33,509 nucleotides of DNA from Flavobacteriales bacterium UBA1494 (GTDB taxonomy: Bacteria > Bacteroidota > Bacteroidia > Flavobacteriales_E > Vicingaceae): NCBI GenBank assembly GCA_905182175.1, contig CAJJAT010000045.1, positions 1 through 33,509 of the forward strand, given 5' to 3'. The notes below the pieces were generated by a model, which was not told the DNA's origin, did not search any database, and worked only from the letters and a program-made list of their open reading frames with translations. How positions within the stretch are numbered: the first letter of the stretch is position 1; every line of letters begins with the position of its first letter. Positions 8,210 to 17,579 of this stretch are shown here, piece after piece. The translations under genes were made by a program, and so were the position numbers.

Positions 8210-11200
8210 ATGAAAAAGTTGCTTTTTATTTTATTCTCGCTATACTCTTTATTCAGCTTTGGTCAACCTGACCCACCTTTCACTTCAAATATTGCGCGGT
8301 TCACCGCAACTTCTGATGTTGCGAAAGGAGAGACTACAATTAATTATACGAAATTATATGGCGATTGTAGTGGCTGCTGTAACGATCAATTAACAAGTGA
8401 ATCTGTAGATTATAGAATTGGTAACGGTCCATGGATCAGTATATATACAGCTCCATCATCATCTTTAGGTTCTGGAATAAATGGTAGTATTCAATCTTAC
8501 CCTGCAGGTGGGCATTTATACATGCGGTTAATAATAACTAATCTTCCAGGTTCATTTTACTCACAATCCTCTGAAATACGGTTAAAAGGAGATTGGGACG
8601 AAATTAATGTTTCTGCTTCTGCTTGTGGTGGTGAGCCAACTGAAGATGTTGATATCACAAGGACACTAAATAATTCAATAGACCCTGTAGATAATTTAAC
8701 AGCAACAGATGGGTCGGACTGCGACGAAGTAAAGGTATATTTTACAAGACCAGCAGCATATAACTCTTTACCAAGTGGAACATCTATTTCTTACAAAATA
8801 GAAAGGTCGTTAAGAAGTGGTACAAGTAAAGATTTATTGGATGGGAACGACGGTACTATTAATTATTTTGACCCTACTGCAGCGCCTGGAGTGTTGTATA
8901 AATATTATATAACACCTATTTTAACATACGCTAATGGTAGGAAAGCATATGGAGATGTTGGCATTACAAACGGAAGTAGGTTTGGTATTCCTGGAAATGC
9001 AAGTGGCCTTTTCTTAGATCAAGTAAATTGCAGTGGAAATATAAAGGTAGAATGGAATTGGAGTAATTCAACAAACCCTGATAACTTTATTGTAGAACGT
9101 TCGAATACTAACTCATTTTCTTCAGGAGTAACTACTATTCCAGTATCAGGATCAGATAGAAGTACAAGAGATGCAGGAACAAGTATTGGGTCAACCTATT
9201 TTTACAGGGTTTCGGCACAAGATAATTGCCCTAACAATACTACTAAAAAAGCTAAATCAACCCCAACCGCAACCGAAGAAGTAATCGGATTGGGTATTCC
9301 ACCAATTCCGGTAGTGACTTCTATTACTAAAGATATTACAGGAAAATCAATCACTGTCAATTGGATAGACAACACCAATATGGAAGACGGGTTTAAAGTG
9401 GTTCGCCAATCAGGTACTGGTCAAGTGGAGTTTGATGTGGCAGCTGATCAAACAAGCTACACCGATAATTCAGCAGAAACTTGCACCAATTACACCTATT
9501 TTGTAAAAACCTATAACTCCTGTAAACAGTCGGGTGTTTTATCCACCACGAGTTTTTCAGATTACATTCCGGTAGATATAAAAACCACTTTTAATGCCAC
9601 TCATAAAATAGAAGCCACTGATGGGGAGTTTGGTGAACGAATCGATTTAAAATGGGGCACGTTAAACCGACAAAATGATGATTGGAACATTATTCGAATC
9701 AATCCACTGACGTTGGATACGGTTCCATTGCCATCAGTGGATGGCAAAACAAAATCGTATTCAGATTTAACAGCCAATGCAAATACCTTATACAAATACA
9801 TCATTCAAGGTGTGGTAGATTGCGCCAATAACATTGATTCTTCTAATAAATCGGAAGACATAGGGTTTCGATTGGCGTTTGGAACCATTAACGGACAAGT
9901 AACCTATTCAGGTGCGTCGGGAACTGCCGTTGAAGGAGTTAAAGTAATTGCTCAAGCAGCTTCTGGAGCTAGTGGTTTTTCTGGAGGGTTTAATGGAACT
10001 AGTTCCGTAGCAAAAGTAAAACATTCCACTAGCCTTGAAACTGATAGTATGACAGTATTAGCATTAATTAAGCCAATTGCTTTATCGGGTAATCAAACAA
10101 TTGCTTCCAAGCAAAATGGAACAACTGGTTGGAGATTATATCTAGATGGTGCCAATTTGAAATTTGATGTCGGGAGTAATACTTATTCTGCAACGAATAC
10201 CTCACTGGTTGCTGGCAATTGGATTTCTGTTGGAGCGAGCTTAAGCAATGATACTGCTAAGCTATTTGTTAATGGAGATACTATTTTCTGCACTGCTTCT
10301 TCTCAAACTGCATTAAACACAATAGATAGTTTAAAAATTGGTTCTGATGGGCTCAATTATTTTGCTGGTGTAATAGATGAAGTTCGTCTGTACAATCGCC
10401 CACTTACTTTGAAAGAAGTACAACGAAGTTATGACGTATATATTAACCCATCTATGAGCGGTTTAGTGGGCTATTGGAGGTTTGATGAAGGTTTTGGAAA
10501 TACAGCTTACGATTATTCCAAGAATTTTTTAAGTTCAAATAAGAATCATGCACTTTTACATTCAATTGCATACAATGTTGACAAACCTTCAGCAAGTCAA
10601 CTTTCTCCGGGGGCGTATACCGATGTAAACGGCAGCTATTTCATTCCTTTTGTACCCTACTTGGGCAATGGAGATAACTTCATTATCAGTCCACTTCTAG
10701 GAATACATGATTTTTTACCCAAAACAACCACTTTGTATATTGGTGGTAGTTCACCCAATTATTCAAACATTAATTTTTCAGATGAATCAAATTTCACGGT
10801 AAAGGGTTCAGTTAAGTTTAAGAATACATCTTGTTTTGTAAAAGATGTATATGTTTTAGTGGATGGGCAACGGCAACTTAAAGCCGACAAAAGTTTTGTA
10901 AAAACAGAGACTGATGCATCCGGAAATACAGGCTTTGAAGTAAGCGTTCCTATTGGACAACATACTGTAAGTGTAGAACTGCAAGGGCACGAATTTGAGG
11001 TAGGAAGCTATTCTACCGATTTTCAAGATAGTGTTGATCTAGGGCCTTATTTTATTGACAGTACGTTAATCACGGTTATTGGTCGAGTTGCAGGTGGAGG
11101 AATTCAAAAATCCATGCCTCCTGGTTTAAGAGGGAAGAACAATATTGGAGTGGCGAATATCAATTTTATGTCACAACAAGGAAGTGGCTGTTTAGATACT

Positions 11201-14200
11201 ACAATTACCACCTCTGTGAATGAAGGACTGTATCAGATTAAGTTGCCACCAATGCGTTATACCATTCCTGAGTTTATGGTAAATTCAAATTCAGGGATTA
11301 AGTTTGCTAATAAAACCCTTGATCTTACGATTATTAGACCGATAATTACTCATTATGATACCATTTTTGAGACAATAGCAGGGGTAAAAAGAATCAAACA
11401 GAATGACTCTACAAAGTATCATATTCCAAATGATTACAACTTTACAAAGTCTCCAATAATAGATGTCTGGGACAAAAATTTAGGGTCAAACTATGGTGCT
11501 GCTACAGTGGAGTATTCTGATAAAGTATCCAAATTTGATGTTCCTACAGCAATCTTAGGATTTCCATTTCCCATATTTGAAGAGAACGATAAATACACGT
11601 GGCAGATCACAGCTTTTGAAGTGTATGAGAATAAAGACGGTGGAGGATCTGTTTTAGATAGTGTTCCTTTTAGCGATGGTAAACTAAAAATAACAAACAA
11701 TTTAGCGAGTAATGTTTCAGTAGAATTTGTGATCAGTCCCAATGATAACTTTAGTGGGATTCAGGAATATACTTTTTCTGCAGGCCAAGCGAATACGGCA
11801 CCAGATGTAAATCCTCGATTAAGTTATACCAAAACATTTGAATTGGATTTAATCCCTGTTACAGGGTCTGTAGTTTCTTATAAAATAAACGATATGGGTA
11901 CTCCAAGTCTTTTTAGAGGGATTGTTTTTGGAGGGAAGTCCTTGGGGAATTCTTTTGCAACAGCCGGACCAAAAGTAGTTACTATGATCTTAAGAGATCC
12001 TCCTGGATCGAATAGTTATTCTACTTGGGAAAAAAATACCACTTTCACCACTAAATCAACTTTCGAAAATGCCGGTGGAATAGGTGGTAAATTTGATCAG
12101 GTGATAAAAGCTGGAACTGAATTTACCATTGGGTTAGGTTATTCCACCAAGACGAAAGTTGAAAATAATTTAAATTCAATCACTACTTCTCGGACCGAGA
12201 TAAATGACAAAGAAGAATTTATTGAAACCACAACCAATAGCATCAATTTATCGACTGGTAATTCTCGAGAGTCCGTTGGACCCAGCGCAGATTTATTTTA
12301 TGGAAAATCGTTCAATATGGATTTTGGGTTGGCTGAAGTGATTACTTTGATCGATGTTGCCCAATGCACTGGTGGCAGCGCTACTTGCACAGGGGATACG
12401 TATACGTATAACAACAGAAGCTTTAAATTGGGATCAACTAAAACAATGACAGTGGTTCCTGGAGGTTACGGCACTGAATTTTACTACACTCAAAAAGGCA
12501 TAGAGGAAACTATTATCCCAAGGTTAGAAGGGTTAAAACTTCAACAATTGACTACCAATAGTAATTATACATTAGTAGCTCTTCCAACTGATCCCAACTA
12601 TGGAAAAAGTAATGACGATGAAGCATTTTCTGGTAATCCATTACAAAGTCCTGATGCTTTAAGGAGTTCTATAGTTGATAGTACTGGGCCGAGTTATGTA
12701 TTTAGCGGTTACAAAACGAAAGACACTGTAATAACTACTTCAATTTTAGGATTACCTATTGCATCTAAGTCATTACGAATAACGACAGGATTAGATAGTG
12801 TTTGGTGGTATAATCGACAAATAAAAATATGGCAAGAGGCCATTGAAATAAATGAGCGAGAAAAAGTATTGGCTGATTTATTGTACCCATTATATAGCAA
12901 TAAATCATTTATCGGTGGCCCTTCGGTAACTTTCACAGAAAGCACTACTAGAGACACTACTGATGCTACAGTAGTTCATTTTAATTTATCAGAAGAAGTA
13001 GCAATAAAACTTGGAGCTGAATTAGGTGGTGTTGGGTTTGAACTGACTCAAGGCATTAATTTAGATTATAACCGCATTACAGATAACTCAACAACCAACA
13101 CCACACAAAATATTTTTAGTTACACCATTGATGAGCCAGATATCGCCAATAACTTTACGGTGGATATCTTCAATCCAAAGGATGGTTACGGGCCAATCTT
13201 TAAAACGAGAGGGGGAGAATCTTCTTGCCCTTATGAAGATGCAGATGTGACCAAATATTACCGACCTGGAGCAGTTATTAATGCGAAAACCATTCAATTA
13301 GAAGAACCTCAATTAACGGCCATTGGTAGTTCGAGCCTCTACAATGTTCCTGCAGATGCCGTGGCGACTTTCAACATTAAGTTGGCTAACCTTGGGCAAG
13401 AAGATGTGGTTTTCGATTTACGAGTATTGGAATCTTCCAATCCAAACGGAGCAGAAATTAGAATAGATGGGATCAATCCGAATAGAGCCTTTGTAGTACC
13501 GAAGTTAGCACCCGTAAATAAGCAAGTCACTATCCGAAAAGGAGCCACTCATATCGGTTACGACAGTTTAGCATTGGTGTTGCATTCCCAGTGTCAGTAT
13601 GATATTGGAACGATTGGTTCAGAGAATATCGCTGATACACTTTATCTTTCGGTTTATTTCTTACCTTCTTGTACAGAGGTTGAGGTGAGTTCACCTGATG
13701 ATTTGTTTGTGATCAACACTAATTTTAACAATATAATTCCAATAGAAATTTCAAACTATGACATTAATTATGGAGGGTTAGAGAAATTGCGTTTAGAGTA
13801 TCGACCTTCTTCTCAATCTCAATGGATTCCAACAGTAGAGGAATGGTTTAAAGATTCAAGCAGTTTTAAAGGATTGGTGCCACCTCACCCAGCACCAATC
13901 ATTATTCCTACCAACCAAGCTTACATCAATTATGACTTTTTGGTAGACCAGTTACCTGATCAAAATTATCAGTTTAGGGCAGTATCTACTTGTAAAATAC
14001 CGGGAAATCCGGATAAGGATGAACCTTCGGGAGTGATAGGAGGTATAGTGGATCGAGTATATCCTCAACCATTTGGAACACCAAGTCCTGGCGATGGGGT
14101 ATTGGATCCGAATGACGACATCTCAATAAAGTTTAATGAAACAATCAATTCAGGCAAATTAAACCCTGATAATTTTCAAATTACTGGAGTGCTGAATGGT

Positions 14201-17200
14201 AGTCCTTTGAGTTATGCGAAGACCATTTCTTTTGATGGAATAGCTGATTATTTAGAAATTGCCAATGGCTTCGATTTTGCCTCTGAAGACTTTACTATAG
14301 AATTTTGGGCGAAGAGAAATGGAATCGGTTCTGCACAAAGTATTCTTTCGCAAGGAACCGCTTCAAATAATAAATTCAGCTTAGGATTCAATGCTACTAA
14401 TCAGCTCGAAATAACATTAAAAGATCAAACTTATTCTTCAACTTTCAGTGTGACTGATGTAAGCAGTTGGCATCATTATACCATCACTTTTAATAAGAAT
14501 ACAACAACTGTTGAGTTCACCAACCGTTTTGGTGTTACAACAGAAACAAGCACAAATAATAATTTCTTTGCCAACTATCAAAGTGGAGGTAAAACGTACT
14601 TTGGGAAAAGTGCAGTAAGCATTACTGATTATTTCGATGGTTCTTTATTTGAATTCAGAATTTGGAACAAGGCTTTAACACCTTTGGTTGTAAACTCAAG
14701 AAAAGGAGAATCATTAACAGGCAGGGAACCTGGCTTAATTGGTTATTGGCCTATGGATGATGGAAGAGGTTCCATTGCAAGAGATGTCGCAAGATTTAGA
14801 CATGCACAAGTATTTGCCAATTGGGAATTGAATCCAAAAAGCCTTTCTGCAAGTTTTGATGGAATTGATGATTACGCCATTTTAGATGCTGCACAAACCT
14901 TATCCATAACTCCAGAAATGGACATGACCATAGAGTTTTGGTTTAAAACCTCAGGTGGCTCTACTATGAGTTTTTTATCAAACGGGACAGGTTTAGAGGA
15001 TATAAACGATATCAACAGAAATGGATGGAACATTGAATTAGCAGCAAACAATACCATTCATGTTAAAAATGATGGACAGGATTTTGAGGCAGTTTCAACC
15101 GATTTTGCAGATAATAACTGGCATCATTTTGCATTAGTAGTGAATAGAATAGCCAATACTACTGCTTTTATAGATGGTGTGCAGCAAAACACAGTAAGTT
15201 CAGACAGTTTATATGGTTTTGGCTCAGAAAAACTAGCTATTGGAAGTCGGATACTTCAAAATGGAACGGTATTTACCTATGACCAGCCTTTTCAAGGAAA
15301 CATAGATGAAGTACGAATTTGGAATTCTGCAAGATTGCAAAGTAATATTGAGTTAGAGCAATACCACCGATTGAAAGGGGATGAATTTGGACTTTTGGCT
15401 TATTATCCATTTGAAAAATTCATTAACCTACAAGCTGTTCCAGTATCGACATTTGAAGATAAAACAGCCAACGGTTTAGACTTAACAGCAAGCGGTACTA
15501 TAATAACAACAGAATCTGCAACCATTGCCTTAGAACGGCAAGTCGAAAATGTGTCTTATTCTTGGGTAGTAAACAATGATAAAATTGTATTCAATCTAAA
15601 TGAAGCTCCTGCAAGAATTGAAAATGTAACCTTAAATGTAGCAGTTAAAAATGTAGAAGACTTACATGGAAATGCAATGCAATCTCCAAAAACGTGGATT
15701 GCTTTTATAAACAAAAATCAAGTGCTTTGGCAAGATGCTAAAAAGAATCTGACCAAAGAACTTAACGATACTCTTACTTTCACAGCAACCATAATTAACA
15801 GTGGAGGAGATATTAAAAACTTCAATATTTCAAGCCTTCCAGCATGGTTAACTGCAAATCAAACAAGTGGAAGCATCAATCCATTAACGTCAGAAACGAT
15901 AAAATTTACAGTGAATCAGGCGGTAAACATTGGTAATTACTCAGAAGACATTCTTTTATCGACCAATTTCGGATTTGATGAAAAGCTATTGATCAATCTG
16001 AAAGTTTCTAAAACTGCACCTGCCTTTGCTTTTGATCCTAATTTGTATCAAAATAGCATGTCAATTATTGGTCAAATTAGAATAAATGGAAGCATCTCAT
16101 ATCAAGCAGATGACAAGATTGTCGCACTAATAAACGGTCAAGTTAGGGGCGTTGCGAACCTTCAATACATTTCTGCCTACGACAGTTACATGGCGTTTTT
16201 AGATGTGTACAGCAATACTACGGACAGCATTGATTTTCAAGTTTGGAATTCTTCTAAGGGCGAGTTGCACATAGACGTTCAGCCAAGGTTGAAATTTGAG
16301 AGTAATGGTCTAGTTGGTTCGCCAAGCAGTCCTCAGTTTTTTGATGCGAAAAACAATATCTCTAAGCCTGTTATACTTCAACCAGGTTGGAATTGGGTTT
16401 CATTTCCATTGAACTCAGACTTGTTTAGTAACATTCCGAGCTTCATGAGTTTGAATAGAACTGAAGGTGACTTAATTAAAACTCGTGGCGATAGCGGTAC
16501 AACACAATATGGTACTCAAACAGGTTGGCTAGGTGATTTAAATGCGAAAGGTATTCAAGCAGAAAAGTCATACATGGTGTATGTTTCTTCAACAGATACA
16601 ATTGACCACAGAGGCCTTGCCTTGGACCCAGACACCATGCCGATTACAGTAAATGCAACGTGGAATAGAATTGGATTTATCTCATTGAAAAATCTATCAA
16701 TCAATACAGCTTTAGCAAATTACAACGCAGTGAATGGTGATATAATAAAAAGCCAACAGCAGTTCGCTTATTACGACCAAAACTTGGGTTGGATTGGTAG
16801 TTTACAAACAATGGAACCAACAGAAGGCTACCTGTTACATGCTTCCGCTGCATCTAGTTTTGTTTATCCAAGACTGGGGTTATTGAGAACGAAGTCTACT
16901 AAAAAACCTGAACGATTAGAAGATGTACTACCCGTTCAATTCAGTCTGAATCCAAAAAACTTTGAAGAAAGTACAGTTGCAATAGCTGAATTAAATGGCT
17001 GCGATGAAATTGTTTCAAGTGAAGACTTTGCGCTTGCTGCATTTTATAAGAATGAAGTAAGAGGTTGGTCGAGTAAAGCCGAAAAACTAGAAAACGATTT
17101 GGGCTTTAGATATTTCATTACCGCTTATGGTAGTTCTGCAGAAGAATTTAGTTTCAAAATTGTTAACAAAAACGACGGTTCATTAATTGAATTAAATGAA

Positions 17201-17557
17201 CGCATGCTTTTTAATAGCAAAACGATTCAAGGGACACCCGAAAATTCAATTCAACTGACGAGTATTGAACCTATAAACTGTGATCAATTTAAGAGCATAG
17301 AAACTCCGCAAAATGTTGTTGTTTTCCCAAATCCATTTACTTCTCAATTAACTATTACTATTCCTTCCATAATGAGTGAGCAAACTCAAATTGCTTTGAT
17401 TGACGAGCATGGTAGAATTCTTTACCAAGAAAACACCAATGGAAGAACTGTGGTAAAATGGAATAGGAATAACATCGGCAACTTAGCTGTAGGTGTTTAT
17501 CACATTCGATTTATAGATAACGAAGAAGTTGTAGTAGAGAAAGTAATCAAGTTGTAA
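8210..17557 (+). CDS. Giant secreted multidomain adhesin with LamG domains and type A T9SS sorting domain
   Basis: This protein of about 3115 residues is probably exported and anchored or released by the T9SS. I start it at the ATG at 8210 because it gives a clean signal peptide (MKKLLFILFSLYSLFSFGQ). An upstream in-frame ATG at 8183 adds only nine residues. Order of parts: FnIII-like modules (about 160-560); a carboxypeptidase-regulatory-like sandwich (GTINGQVTYSG near 565) into which a LamG domain (about 586-770) appears inserted; a long beta-rich middle; an SbsA/Big_5-like domain (from about 1960) split by two LamG domains (about 2003-2200 and 2210-2406); an Ig-like domain (about 2530-2600); a domain shared with the next gene (about 2605-2720); two GWNW-type half repeats (about 2725-2890); and a C-terminal sorting domain from VVVFPNPF (about 3037). 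LamG folds commonly bind glycans or proteins. The specific ligand is unknown. It leads a co-directional run with the next three genes. Confidence 0.9.
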   Translation: MKKLLFILFSLYSLFSFGQPDPPFTSNIARFTATSDVAKGETTINYTKLYGDCSGCCNDQLTSESVDYRIGNGPWISIYTAPSSSLGSGINGSIQSYPAGGHLYMRLIITNLPGSFYSQSSEIRLKGDWDEINVSASACGGEPTEDVDITRTLNNSIDPVDNLTATDGSDCDEVKVYFTRPAAYNSLPSGTSISYKIERSLRSGTSKDLLDGNDGTINYFDPTAAPGVLYKYYITPILTYANGRKAYGDVGITNGSRFGIPGNASGLFLDQVNCSGNIKVEWNWSNSTNPDNFIVERSNTNSFSSGVTTIPVSGSDRSTRDAGTSIGSTYFYRVSAQDNCPNNTTKKAKSTPTATEEVIGLGIPPIPVVTSITKDITGKSITVNWIDNTNMEDGFKVVRQSGTGQVEFDVAADQTSYTDNSAETCTNYTYFVKTYNSCKQSGVLSTTSFSDYIPVDIKTTFNATHKIEATDGEFGERIDLKWGTLNRQNDDWNIIRINPLTLDTVPLPSVDGKTKSYSDLTANANTLYKYIIQGVVDCANNIDSSNKSEDIGFRLAFGTINGQVTYSGASGTAVEGVKVIAQAASGASGFSGGFNGTSSVAKVKHSTSLETDSMTVLALIKPIALSGNQTIASKQNGTTGWRLYLDGANLKFDVGSNTYSATNTSLVAGNWISVGASLSNDTAKLFVNGDTIFCTASSQTALNTIDSLKIGSDGLNYFAGVIDEVRLYNRPLTLKEVQRSYDVYINPSMSGLVGYWRFDEGFGNTAYDYSKNFLSSNKNHALLHSIAYNVDKPSASQLSPGAYTDVNGSYFIPFVPYLGNGDNFIISPLLGIHDFLPKTTTLYIGGSSPNYSNINFSDESNFTVKGSVKFKNTSCFVKDVYVLVDGQRQLKADKSFVKTETDASGNTGFEVSVPIGQHTVSVELQGHEFEVGSYSTDFQDSVDLGPYFIDSTLITVIGRVAGGGIQKSMPPGLRGKNNIGVANINFMSQQGSGCLDTTITTSVNEGLYQIKLPPMRYTIPEFMVNSNSGIKFANKTLDLTIIRPIITHYDTIFETIAGVKRIKQNDSTKYHIPNDYNFTKSPIIDVWDKNLGSNYGAATVEYSDKVSKFDVPTAILGFPFPIFEENDKYTWQITAFEVYENKDGGGSVLDSVPFSDGKLKITNNLASNVSVEFVISPNDNFSGIQEYTFSAGQANTAPDVNPRLSYTKTFELDLIPVTGSVVSYKINDMGTPSLFRGIVFGGKSLGNSFATAGPKVVTMILRDPPGSNSYSTWEKNTTFTTKSTFENAGGIGGKFDQVIKAGTEFTIGLGYSTKTKVENNLNSITTSRTEINDKEEFIETTTNSINLSTGNSRESVGPSADLFYGKSFNMDFGLAEVITLIDVAQCTGGSATCTGDTYTYNNRSFKLGSTKTMTVVPGGYGTEFYYTQKGIEETIIPRLEGLKLQQLTTNSNYTLVALPTDPNYGKSNDDEAFSGNPLQSPDALRSSIVDSTGPSYVFSGYKTKDTVITTSILGLPIASKSLRITTGLDSVWWYNRQIKIWQEAIEINEREKVLADLLYPLYSNKSFIGGPSVTFTESTTRDTTDATVVHFNLSEEVAIKLGAELGGVGFELTQGINLDYNRITDNSTTNTTQNIFSYTIDEPDIANNFTVDIFNPKDGYGPIFKTRGGESSCPYEDADVTKYYRPGAVINAKTIQLEEPQLTAIGSSSLYNVPADAVATFNIKLANLGQEDVVFDLRVLESSNPNGAEIRIDGINPNRAFVVPKLAPVNKQVTIRKGATHIGYDSLALVLHSQCQYDIGTIGSENIADTLYLSVYFLPSCTEVEVSSPDDLFVINTNFNNIIPIEISNYDINYGGLEKLRLEYRPSSQSQWIPTVEEWFKDSSSFKGLVPPHPAPIIIPTNQAYINYDFLVDQLPDQNYQFRAVSTCKIPGNPDKDEPSGVIGGIVDRVYPQPFGTPSPGDGVLDPNDDISIKFNETINSGKLNPDNFQITGVLNGSPLSYAKTISFDGIADYLEIANGFDFASEDFTIEFWAKRNGIGSAQSILSQGTASNNKFSLGFNATNQLEITLKDQTYSSTFSVTDVSSWHHYTITFNKNTTTVEFTNRFGVTTETSTNNNFFANYQSGGKTYFGKSAVSITDYFDGSLFEFRIWNKALTPLVVNSRKGESLTGREPGLIGYWPMDDGRGSIARDVARFRHAQVFANWELNPKSLSASFDGIDDYAILDAAQTLSITPEMDMTIEFWFKTSGGSTMSFLSNGTGLEDINDINRNGWNIELAANNTIHVKNDGQDFEAVSTDFADNNWHHFALVVNRIANTTAFIDGVQQNTVSSDSLYGFGSEKLAIGSRILQNGTVFTYDQPFQGNIDEVRIWNSARLQSNIELEQYHRLKGDEFGLLAYYPFEKFINLQAVPVSTFEDKTANGLDLTASGTIITTESATIALERQVENVSYSWVVNNDKIVFNLNEAPARIENVTLNVAVKNVEDLHGNAMQSPKTWIAFINKNQVLWQDAKKNLTKELNDTLTFTATIINSGGDIKNFNISSLPAWLTANQTSGSINPLTSETIKFTVNQAVNIGNYSEDILLSTNFGFDEKLLINLKVSKTAPAFAFDPNLYQNSMSIIGQIRINGSISYQADDKIVALINGQVRGVANLQYISAYDSYMAFLDVYSNTTDSIDFQVWNSSKGELHIDVQPRLKFESNGLVGSPSSPQFFDAKNNISKPVILQPGWNWVSFPLNSDLFSNIPSFMSLNRTEGDLIKTRGDSGTTQYGTQTGWLGDLNAKGIQAEKSYMVYVSSTDTIDHRGLALDPDTMPITVNATWNRIGFISLKNLSINTALANYNAVNGDIIKSQQQFAYYDQNLGWIGSLQTMEPTEGYLLHASAASSFVYPRLGLLRTKSTKKPERLEDVLPVQFSLNPKNFEESTVAIAELNGCDEIVSSEDFALAAFYKNEVRGWSSKAEKLENDLGFRYFITAYGSSAEEFSFKIVNKNDGSLIELNERMLFNSKTIQGTPENSIQLTSIEPINCDQFKSIETPQNVVVFPNPFTSQLTITIPSIMSEQTQIALIDEHGRILYQENTNGRTVVKWNRNNIGNLAVGVYHIRFIDNEEVVVEKVIKL

Positions 17558-17579
17558 GACCTAATTAATTAGCTAAAAA

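Noticed and set aside
9601-15057. Minus-strand open frames of 60-83 codons inside the giant adhesin gene
   Set aside because: They lie wholly within a clear coding sequence, have no recognisable content and are expected by chance opposite a long gene.
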